Shown: positions 37,370 through 44,032 of the stretch, in pieces
How positions within the stretch are numbered: position 1 is the first letter of the stretch
How the letters are laid out: every line of letters begins with the position of its first letter
NCBI RefSeq assembly: GCF_023238625.1
Contig: NZ_CP096670.1
Coordinates: forward strand, 218,501 to 282,500
Source of the DNA: Agarivorans sp. TSD2052
Lineage (GTDB): Bacteria; Pseudomonadota; Gammaproteobacteria; Enterobacterales; Celerinatantimonadaceae
Length of the DNA: 64,000 bases
Reading direction: 5' to 3'
Translations under genes and position numbers: made by a program
The notes under the pieces: generated by a model
Seen by the model: only the letters and a program-made list of their open reading frames with translations
Told to the model about the DNA's origin: nothing
Databases searched by the model: none

Positions 37370-37668
37370 ATTTTTGTCATTTGATCTTTTTTTTAGCTTA
37401 AGTGAGCCTTTATACAATTACCATGTTGTATTACAAGATTTCAGTTGGCCTGTATTGGGCTAGTGATAGCCATATAGATGGTTTATTGGGGTCGATTTAT
37501 CGGCTCGAATAATGAACAAATATTCATTCCATCTTTATAAGTTGATTAAGTTCACATAGTTCCATTTTTGTTAACTTAATAGGATCTGATAAAACATAAT
37601 TTGTTTCATAGATTTATTTATGCACTGATTTGTGAGTTATATATTGTTTTATTTCAATGCTTTATGGG

Positions 37669-37682
37669 TGTAACCGCTTTCA
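37669..37682. promoter_or_regulatory. LacI-type operator 4, upstream of the porin
   Basis: TGTAACCGCTTTCA, one mismatch to TGNAAGCGCTTNCA (C in the core), 90 bp from operator 5. Confidence 0.55.
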
Positions 37683-37758
37683 TATTTTGGGTGGTTGATT
37701 TGCTATATTTCATGAAACCAAAAGTTTATATTTTGTTTGAATTGTGATCGAAATTGTT

Positions 37759-37772
37759 TGCAAGCGCTTTCA
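37759..37772. promoter_or_regulatory. LacI-type operator 5, upstream of the porin
   Basis: TGCAAGCGCTTTCA, full match to TGNAAGCGCTTNCA, about 125 bases before the porin start codon and three bases from a possible CRP site. Confidence 0.8.
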
Positions 37773-37774
37773 AG

Positions 37775-37790
37775 GGTGATCTCAATCACT
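37775..37790. promoter_or_regulatory. Possible CRP site upstream of the porin
   Basis: GGTGA-N6-TCACT differs from the CRP half-sites TGTGA-N6-TCACA at one base in each half. LamB-type porins are often CRP-activated. Position next to operator 5 would suit combined control. Confidence 0.4.
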
Positions 37791-37894
37791 TATTTATCTT
37801 ATTTTGAGCTCTATACTCTTATCCAATGGCTAGTTGGTCATTATTTAAAAATGCTTCCAATAAAAATTTCAAGATTCACACGGAGTTGAACAAA

Positions 37895-39091
37895 ATGAAA
37901 GTGAAAGCGCTTACAATTGCAATTGCAGTCGCGTCCGCGGCAACCTCATTCGCTTCAGTAGCAGGCACGCCAAATTTTTCTGGTTATGGCCGTTATGCTT
38001 TAGAAATGAGTAAAGATGAAGTTCAAGTAATCAAAGGTGACTTTGGTGTTATCAACGGTGTCGGCCGTCTGGGTAACGAAGGTAACTGGATGGAGTTCAT
38101 GTTGAGCCAAGGTTTCGAGAATGGCGATGCTGAATTCGACATGAACGTGATGCTTAACACTCCTGGATACTCACCAACTTGGGGCGATACTATCGGTTTA
38201 GCTCAATTTTACGGTGGTGGTAAAGGTATCTTTGCTTCACAACCAGACGCATACGTTTGGGCTGGTAAACGTTTCTACGGTCGTGAGCAAGGTGGTCTAA
38301 GTGATTACTTCATGCTAAGTGCTGATGGCGCTGGTGCGGGTGTAGACAACCTAAACGTTGGTGTTGGTCAACTAGATTTAGGTTGGACTCAAGCTGGTGA
38401 CGGTGCATACCAGTCAGCTAACGGTACAGTGAACATGCTTCAATTTAACTGGCATGACATTAAAGTCAGTGATTCTGCAGCGTTAAAGTTCCGCTTTAAC
38501 TATGCTTTCGCTATCGGTACTGATGATTACACTGACCAATTTGCTAACGACACTGCTTACCAGTTCTTCGCGTCTTACCGCCAAAACTTAAGCAGTGGCT
38601 GGTTCCAAATTGCCGGTCGTTACGAAACTGATGCAGCAGCATTAACTATTTCTAACTCTGCGGGCCACAACTGGTCAAACGTAAGAGATGTTGACGCAAA
38701 CAGCTACGGTTTATTCCTAGATGGTGCAGTAAACTTTGGCGAAATGACCGCCATGGAATACAACGCTAACTACTTGACCATTGACTGTACTGATGCTTCA
38801 GAAACCTGTGATTTCAACGACAATACTGAATACAGTGTTGCTGTTCGTCCACAACATCACTGGAACGAGTTCATGGCAACTGCTTTAGAAGTAGGTTTCC
38901 AATCTACTGAGCAAGACAGTGTAGCCAGTGACGCATGGAAAGTGACCTTGTCACAAAACTTCCAAGTAGGTCACTTCATGTGGTCTCGTCCTGTAGTTCG
39001 CTTCTATGCTGTTACCGGTGAAGTGAAAACAGATGACAAAGATGCTGTTGATGTAACAAAAATTGGTGCCATGGTTGAAGCTTGGTGGTAA
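37895..39091 (+). CDS. LamB-type carbohydrate porin
   Basis: 398 residues with a signal peptide (ASAATSFASVAG) and an outer-membrane beta-barrel of the maltoporin family: NFSGYGRYALEMSKD, GRLGNEGNWMEFML, amphipathic strands ending in aromatic residues, and the C-terminal GAMVEAWW, which ends in the aromatic residue expected for BAM recognition. Start is ATG 37895, preceded by CGGAG; an upstream ATG at 37826 would place 23 polar residues before the signal peptide. LamB porins pass oligosaccharides; the locus points to beta-glucan oligosaccharides. A LacI operator match lies within codons 3-7. A MalM-like lipoprotein follows after a hairpin. Confidence 0.9.
   Translation: MKVKALTIAIAVASAATSFASVAGTPNFSGYGRYALEMSKDEVQVIKGDFGVINGVGRLGNEGNWMEFMLSQGFENGDAEFDMNVMLNTPGYSPTWGDTIGLAQFYGGGKGIFASQPDAYVWAGKRFYGREQGGLSDYFMLSADGAGAGVDNLNVGVGQLDLGWTQAGDGAYQSANGTVNMLQFNWHDIKVSDSAALKFRFNYAFAIGTDDYTDQFANDTAYQFFASYRQNLSSGWFQIAGRYETDAAALTISNSAGHNWSNVRDVDANSYGLFLDGAVNFGEMTAMEYNANYLTIDCTDASETCDFNDNTEYSVAVRPQHHWNEFMATALEVGFQSTEQDSVASDAWKVTLSQNFQVGHFMWSRPVVRFYAVTGEVKTDDKDAVDVTKIGAMVEAWW
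37902..37915. promoter_or_regulatory. LacI-type operator 6, inside the porin coding start
   Basis: TGAAAGCGCTTACA, full match to TGNAAGCGCTTNCA, spanning codons 3-7 of the porin gene (bases +8 to +21), 143 bp from operator 5. An intragenic second operator would allow looping or road-block repression. Confidence 0.65.
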
Positions 39092-39103
39092 GCCAGTTTA
39101 AGC

Positions 39104-39123
39104 TAAGTACTATTTAGTACTTA
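39104..39123. other. Hairpin directly after the porin gene
   Basis: A 9-bp perfect stem, TAAGTACTA / TAGTACTTA, loop TT, 13 bases past the porin stop. No T-run. Perhaps an mRNA 3' stabiliser before the terminator-like hairpin. Confidence 0.4.
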
Positions 39124-39136
39124 ACTTAACCAAGGA

Positions 39137-39170
39137 GTGAACATCAACATGGTGTTGGTGTTCACCTTTT
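39137..39170 (+). terminator. Terminator/attenuator between porin and MalM-like gene
   Basis: A 13-bp stem (GTGAACATCAACA with TGTTGGTGTTCAC, one G-U pair) with a 3-nt loop, followed by CTTTT. It lies just before the ribosome site of the next gene, so it probably reduces but does not abolish read-through. Confidence 0.7.
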
Positions 39171-39183
39171 AAGAGGTGGTAAT

Positions 39184-40128
39184 TTGAAAAAGGTGTTAAC
39201 GGTAGTTTTAGGCTGTGTATTGATGAGCGCTTGTTCTAGCTCAAGCGATGATAAGCCTTTAGAAGTCACAGACCCGTTTCGAACATGGGGAGCCCAATTT
39301 TCTGATGAGGCTGCGATAGCTGAAAACCTGAAATCTTCAAGTGTTACACCGCTTTTACCGACCCAACTGCAATATCAATTATTAGTGCTTGATAGAACTA
39401 ATCGTATTGATGTAACAGAACAGTCACCCGTGGTGCATTTTGCTGAAGGTAACTCTTACACTGCGGCATTACTCGTACCAGAAAATATTAACCAATTTAC
39501 GTTTCACCTAGAAAGCATTGTTAGCCGCACGGTTTTTGTGCCTACCGTGGTTTTCTATGATGAAAGCTTAAAAGAAATACTGCGTATCGAAGAAACCACT
39601 TTAGATCCAGAGGGTTTTTTAACGATGAAGATGCCTATCAGCGCTGAGCTAGCAGGCCAAACTCGTTATATTTTGGTATACAGCAAGGCCACTCAATATG
39701 GTGGTAAGACAGAATTAATTGACCCGAAAACGGTCTACGAAGAGAAAAATGGCGGCGGTTTACCTGCTACCTTTAAATATTATTCTAAGCATTCACCCAT
39801 TGGTAACTTGAATATTCGTTTTGCTGATGTGTTATTTAGTTCTACTTTTGCAAGTAGCCCCATTTCTCAAACAAATACCGTTGCCGCAGACGCTAAAACC
39901 TCTGCAGTAGCAAGCACCGCAGTTGTAGGTACTGCCGCTGTCGCTTCTAGCAAAGACGCTGACATGTTGAGTGATACTGAAGACTTTTATTTAGAACAGA
40001 TATCTAAAGCGGTGGCAAAAGATGACCTTGCTAGGGCCTTAAACCTAGTGGAGGAGGCAGAGCGTGCTGGTTCAACTAAAGCTCAATCCCATTTCATGGA
40101 ACAGCTAAAGAAACATCAGCAGCAATAG
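39184..40128 (+). CDS. malM: MalM-family periplasmic lipoprotein
   Basis: 314 residues with a lipobox (LMSAC, Cys17) followed by a serine-rich linker. The body contains VVHFAEGNSYTAALLVPE and a beta-sandwich with FVPTVVFYDES and RYILVYSKATQYGG, in the style of MalM, which accompanies LamB in enterics; an alanine-rich low-complexity stretch (about 240-255) and a helical C-terminal tail (ALNLVEEAERAGS) follow. MalM's function is not defined. Start is TTG 39184 with a good GAGGTGGT site. Expression is probably linked to the porin through the leaky terminator. Confidence 0.8.
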   Translation: MKKVLTVVLGCVLMSACSSSSDDKPLEVTDPFRTWGAQFSDEAAIAENLKSSSVTPLLPTQLQYQLLVLDRTNRIDVTEQSPVVHFAEGNSYTAALLVPENINQFTFHLESIVSRTVFVPTVVFYDESLKEILRIEETTLDPEGFLTMKMPISAELAGQTRYILVYSKATQYGGKTELIDPKTVYEEKNGGGLPATFKYYSKHSPIGNLNIRFADVLFSSTFASSPISQTNTVAADAKTSAVASTAVVGTAAVASSKDADMLSDTEDFYLEQISKAVAKDDLARALNLVEEAERAGSTKAQSHFMEQLKKHQQQ

Positions 40129-40157
40129 TAACAAGTGTTTTTTTCTAATCCCTGTTT

Positions 40158-40184
40158 ACGCGGCGTTTATCGCCGCGTTTTTTT
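40158..40184. terminator. Terminator after the MalM-like gene
   Basis: An 8-bp G+C-rich stem (ACGCGGCG / CGCCGCGT) with loop TTTAT and a seven-T run on the plus strand. The convergent DUF945 gene ends right after it. Confidence 0.9.
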
Positions 40185-40186
40185 GT

Positions 40187-41449
40187 CTAATTTACCGCTT
40201 GCTGATTCATAGAAAATTCACTGTCATTAAAGATGAGTTGGCTTTTATCTCGGCCATTGCTGTGTTCTAAATAACCCGCTTGACGTAATGCCAATACATA
40301 GGCTGAAAGAGAATTAGCACTGAACAACTGGTCACTTAAGTCGACAGACAAATTCACATCTAGATAGCGTAATAACTGCAACGAGCTGGATACTTCAGAC
40401 AACTTGAAGGGGAGTAGCGCGGCTGTGCCTGCAATATTGACATCGCCAGACAGGGGGAAGCTATAGAGGTCTGAATCTATATCTACACTCAAGCTCTCCA
40501 GTGTCCAGGTAAGCTTGTTGGAGGCGACTTGTTGGATAAGTTGGTCTAAGTTTGTTTGCTTATTGTGGCCTTGGGCTAACTGAATAAGTGTGTCCATAGG
40601 CACTCCACCCACGCTAGAACGTAAATCTAGATTGCCCATAGTGAGCTGTTGGTTATTTTGCTTGAATTGAAGATCGGTTAACGCGGTATCTATGCGCATA
40701 TACGCTAATTGCTGTTGCTCTGAAAAAACATTATTCACTCTGAGCTGATGAACGGCGAGTTGGGTGGCTCCTTGATCTAGGCTAAGGCTTAGTTGTTGGA
40801 GCTTCCAGTTGGCTTGATCGACGATACTCCAGTCATGGTGTTGAGTGAAGTTCTCTTCGATGTCGACTTGGCCAATGTTTATGAAGTCACCTGTTTGTTG
40901 TTGGTCATCTAACTTCATACCTTGCCAAGTGAGTACCACGGAACCTTGCTGCATGGCTAAGTCGCTCTCAATCATCACTTTTAGCGGTTTAAAAGCAAGA
41001 CTGAGTGATTCGAAGTCTTGTTGAAAAGTATCCACGCTAATGTCATGCACCATGGAGCGGTTTAAAATATTAGCGGTCCACAAACCTTGATGTGGTATCT
41101 GCTTTAGCTTGGTGTTGGTCAGTGATGGTTGATCGTCACCAACGACTGGGTCGAGTTGCCATTGACCTCTTAACCAAATGGGAAAAATGGTTACCTGATG
41201 ATTAATCGCTAGGTTTACGGCCTGTGGCTCAAAGCCTAGTTCAGCCATATCTCCTACTATCGTCCATTGCTCATTACGTTGCCACCAGCCTTGTTTAAGC
41301 AACTGTACTGACACATCCCAGCCTGAATGTTGCTCAGCCAATTGAGTGAGTAGTTGGTCTAACTGGTGTTGGTATTGTTGGCGGGTAAGGTATTGTCCTA
41401 AGACCAACATTAGCGATATAAGCAGCAAAGATATGGCTGTTTTTTTCAT
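40187..41449 (-). CDS. DUF945 (YdgA-like) family protein
   Basis: 420 residues with an N-terminal signal anchor (ISLLLISLMLVLGQYLT) and a long beta-rich body. The order of segments, including MVHDISVDTFQQDFES, WKLQQLSLSLDQGATQL, NLDLRSSVGGVPMDTLIQLAQGH and the C-terminal LRQAGYLEHSNGRDKSQLIF, fits DUF945/YdgA, an AsmA-like inner-membrane-anchored periplasmic family of unknown function. Start ATG 41449; a TTG one codon earlier is possible. AGGAT precedes. Monocistronic as far as seen. Confidence 0.75.
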   Translation of the reverse strand: MKKTAISLLLISLMLVLGQYLTRQQYQHQLDQLLTQLAEQHSGWDVSVQLLKQGWWQRNEQWTIVGDMAELGFEPQAVNLAINHQVTIFPIWLRGQWQLDPVVGDDQPSLTNTKLKQIPHQGLWTANILNRSMVHDISVDTFQQDFESLSLAFKPLKVMIESDLAMQQGSVVLTWQGMKLDDQQQTGDFINIGQVDIEENFTQHHDWSIVDQANWKLQQLSLSLDQGATQLAVHQLRVNNVFSEQQQLAYMRIDTALTDLQFKQNNQQLTMGNLDLRSSVGGVPMDTLIQLAQGHNKQTNLDQLIQQVASNKLTWTLESLSVDIDSDLYSFPLSGDVNIAGTAALLPFKLSEVSSSLQLLRYLDVNLSVDLSDQLFSANSLSAYVLALRQAGYLEHSNGRDKSQLIFNDSEFSMNQQAVN

Positions 41450-41567
41450 CAAATATAATCCTGTTTGGGCGTGCTTAGCGAAACCTATGCTAGGCCATTC
41501 TATATTGAAAGCGACAATAACTGTAAACTGGATGTGATTGTAATGAGAGGGCTACTGAGGAACTATT

Positions 41568-42017
41568 TTGCTGGATCTATTTTTGCCATGGTTGGCGGAT
41601 GTCTACACCCCTTTATTGGCGATTGCATGTGTGCTTGGCTTGATTCATCTTTGGCGAAACAAACAAGGCGGGTTTTTCCGGCAGCTCAGCGGCTTATTGT
41701 TGCTAGGTATTGGCTTAACTTACGGGTTGATGTTACTTGATGGTTATTGGCGCTGGTGGCCGCGCTTCGGGCTTGATTATAGCACCCATACTGCGTTGGC
41801 TTTTTGTCTACAAAGGGTGAACATGCGGCTGTTTGTTCGCTGGAGAACGACGACTTGGGCGGTCTATTTTAGTTATCTATATCTGATGTGGTACTTGGAT
41901 TACCATACTGTGATGGACATGCTAACTACGATGTTGGTTGTTGGTGTTTTGTTGCAATTGGGTGCAGTATGTAAAATTGTGAACGGTGGGTGTGATCAAA
42001 TCAGTAGTGAAAAATGA
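41568..42017 (+). CDS. Small membrane protein, remotely PAP2-like
   Basis: 149 residues from TTG 41568 with GAGGA seven bases upstream. Four hydrophobic segments. The loop DYSTHTALAF and the later YLMWYLDYHTVMD recall motifs 2 and 3 of PAP2-type phosphatases (SGH and SR-x5-H-x3-D), and KQGGFFRQ loosely recalls motif 1, but the serine/glycine and arginine positions are not conserved, so a catalytic role is doubtful. No firm family. It is followed after 81 bases by the two-domain acetyltransferase/hotdog gene on the same strand. Confidence 0.5.
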   Translation: MLDLFLPWLADVYTPLLAIACVLGLIHLWRNKQGGFFRQLSGLLLLGIGLTYGLMLLDGYWRWWPRFGLDYSTHTALAFCLQRVNMRLFVRWRTTTWAVYFSYLYLMWYLDYHTVMDMLTTMLVVGVLLQLGAVCKIVNGGCDQISSEK

Positions 42018-42098
42018 ATTATTATAATTGATAGCTGTCTTATTAAAGCACGTTAACACAACGGCTTTACAGTGAGTCAGCAATAAGGGAAGCGTTTT

Positions 42099-42998
42099 AT
42101 GTTTAAGGTGATTTGTCCGGATGCCACCGGTGAGATGGATAAATACTATCAATTTCGATGGGAGGTATTAAATAAACCTTTGCAGTTGCCATTAGGCAGT
42201 GAAAGGGATGCTTACGATGACCACAGTATTCACCGGATGATCCGCGATAAGAATGGTGAGCCCTTAGCGGTTGGCCGCTTGTTCTTAAGTGATAATAAGG
42301 AAGCGCTTATCCGTCATGTGGCGGTAAGCCAAGAACAGCGCAAGTTAGGTTTGGGCACCTTGTTAATGTTAGCCCTAGAAGAAGCAGCTCATGAAGAGGG
42401 GGTTAAACGCATTGTGGTGAACGCCCGAGGTGATGCGCAAAAGTTTTTTACCAGCTGTGGTTTTGAAGCTGCAGGTAGCCCTACCTTTGATAAAGTGAAG
42501 GTAAAAGTACAACAAATGGTTAAAGAGCTGTCGCCTGAACATCGTTTTGTTCGTCAGCCCAAGCTATGTACTGCTTTGCAGCAAATGTTTAATCAACAGA
42601 TCCCATTAAGCGAAAAGATGGGAGTGCGTTTGCACCAATATACCGGTAACGAGCTAACCACTAAGTTACCCATTGCTGGTAACGGCAACCCTCACTCCAC
42701 GATGTTTGCTGGAAGCATTTATAGCCAAGCGGTTTTATCAGGCTGGGGGATGATTTGGTTAATGTTGGAAGAACACGGTTTTGCTGGTGATATAGTGTTA
42801 GCCAAAGGTGAGATTAAACACCGACGAGCCATTTCTGATAACGCCTTAGCGACAGTGAAGAAAAGCCAGATGAAGGGGAGTTTGTTACCTTTACTAGAAG
42901 GTAAGAAATGTAAAATGACCGTTGTTGTTCAGGTATTTAGTCAAGAAAAAGTGGCTGCTGAATTTAAAGGTTTCTATGTCATATTGCCTAAAGCCTAA
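42099..42998 (+). CDS. GNAT acetyltransferase fused to a YiiD-type hotdog domain
   Basis: 299 residues with two domains: an N-terminal GNAT fold (about 1-145; YYQFRWEVLNKPL, then RHVAVSQEQRKLGLGTLLM as acetyl-CoA loop, and FFTSCGF) and a C-terminal hotdog thioesterase-like domain (about 150-299; MGVRLHQYTGNELTTKLPI, NPHSTMFAGSIYSQAVLSGWGM), as in E. coli YiiD. The family's substrate is uncertain; the fusion suggests an acyl-CoA or acyl-ACP linked reaction. The coding end lies in a heptamer repeat, whose first unit provides PKA-stop. Confidence 0.82.
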   Translation: MFKVICPDATGEMDKYYQFRWEVLNKPLQLPLGSERDAYDDHSIHRMIRDKNGEPLAVGRLFLSDNKEALIRHVAVSQEQRKLGLGTLLMLALEEAAHEEGVKRIVVNARGDAQKFFTSCGFEAAGSPTFDKVKVKVQQMVKELSPEHRFVRQPKLCTALQQMFNQQIPLSEKMGVRLHQYTGNELTTKLPIAGNGNPHSTMFAGSIYSQAVLSGWGMIWLMLEEHGFAGDIVLAKGEIKHRRAISDNALATVKKSQMKGSLLPLLEGKKCKMTVVVQVFSQEKVAAEFKGFYVILPKA

Positions 42999-43025
42999 AG
43001 CCTAAAGCCTAAAGCCTAAAGCCTA
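42986..43025. repeat. Heptamer tandem repeat GCCTAAA
   Basis: Five perfect copies of GCCTAAA plus a partial sixth, spanning the stop codon of the GNAT/hotdog gene. Each unit carries an in-phase TAA in one frame, so extra or lost copies do not change the protein beyond the second unit. Confidence 0.95.
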
Positions 43026-43117
43026 TCAGCTAGCATACCTACCGGTATTTCTTTGTTGTTGTCCGTAGTATATTTAGCGGCTAACTTCATCGACAACAAT
43101 TCATCAGGAATACTTAT

Positions 43118-44023
43118 ATGCAGCATCTTTATCGCTTTAGTCTTAAGCAGCTATCGGTATTTGTTTGTATCGCTGAAACTCAGAGTGTCAGTATCGCTGC
43201 ACAGCAACTGTCCATGACCCAATCAGCCGCGAGTATGGCGTTAAGTCAGTTAGAAACGGGGCTAGGGCAGCGATTGTTTGAGCGTCAAGGCAAGCGTTTA
43301 CGACTTAATCACTGGGGGCACTGGTTGCGGCCCAGAGCAAAACGCGTATTAATGGAAAGCCAACATATCATGCAAGGCTTTGCGGGTCAGCAAATCATTA
43401 GTGGAGAGCTGGCCGTAGGCGCTAGCCAGACCATCGCTGAATATTTTCTTGCTCAGATTATTTCTCGCTTAGATAAGGACTACCCTGATCTGGTGGTCAG
43501 CCCACAAATTAGTAATAGTGAAGTGGTGGTGGCGGGCTTGCTTGATTATCGTTTACAGCTGGGGTTGATCGAAGGACATTGTGTCGATAGCCGCATCGCC
43601 CAGCAAGTTTGGTGTGAAGATCAGTTAGTTGTAGTGGCGGGTTTATCGCACCCTTTAGCTGCCAAGCAAGCGGTTAATCTAGCCAGTTTGAGTCGAGCCC
43701 GTTGGGTACTTAGAGAGGGCGGGTCTGGTACTCGAGATATTTTCAATGGAGCGATCCACGGCAAGATAAGCAAATTAAAGGTATGGCGGGAATATAACCA
43801 TGTAGCGAGCTTAATTGCGTTGGTGGCTAACGGGGCATATTTGAGCTGCTTGCCGTTACGCAGTGTTGAGCAGGCGATACAGGCGGGTGAGTTGGTAGCG
43901 CTAAATACGCCTGACTTAGATATGCGACGTACATTTAACTTTGTATGGCGTAAGGATAGTAGTCAAAACCCTTTGCGAGATTGCTTTATCGAACACGCCT
44001 TAGAATTAAAGCTAAATCCTTAA
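43118..44023 (+). CDS. LysR family regulator, YeiE-like
   Basis: 301 residues: N-terminal winged helix-turn-helix (LKQLSVFVCIAETQSVSIAAQQLSMTQSAASMALSQLE) and a substrate-binding domain with SGELAVGASQTIAEYFLAQII, VVAGLLDYRLQLGLIEGHC and WVLREGGSGTRDIF, resembling E. coli YeiE and CysB-like regulators. Target genes are not clear: neighbours are convergent AsmA and upstream GNAT/hotdog genes. The start is ATG 43118. Confidence 0.9.
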   Translation: MQHLYRFSLKQLSVFVCIAETQSVSIAAQQLSMTQSAASMALSQLETGLGQRLFERQGKRLRLNHWGHWLRPRAKRVLMESQHIMQGFAGQQIISGELAVGASQTIAEYFLAQIISRLDKDYPDLVVSPQISNSEVVVAGLLDYRLQLGLIEGHCVDSRIAQQVWCEDQLVVVAGLSHPLAAKQAVNLASLSRARWVLREGGSGTRDIFNGAIHGKISKLKVWREYNHVASLIALVANGAYLSCLPLRSVEQAIQAGELVALNTPDLDMRRTFNFVWRKDSSQNPLRDCFIEHALELKLNP

Positions 44024-44032
44024 ATCCTTGTT

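Larger units (their letters stand above)
37036..37894. other. Long divergent regulatory gap between GH116 and porin genes
   Basis: About 860 AT-rich bases without a plausible gene. It holds three LacI-type operator matches (listed separately), a possible CRP site next to the porin operator, and near 37.2-37.4 kb a more G+C-rich stretch that can fold. The length is unusual for this compact genome. Confidence 0.7.

Noticed and set aside
41465-41740. Overlapping plus-strand frame before the PAP2-like gene
   Set aside because: It overlaps the frame with the better ribosome site and hydrophobic pattern and looks like a shadow.
42986-43025. Heptamers as a phase-variation switch
   Set aside because: The stop is reached within the first two units whatever the copy number.
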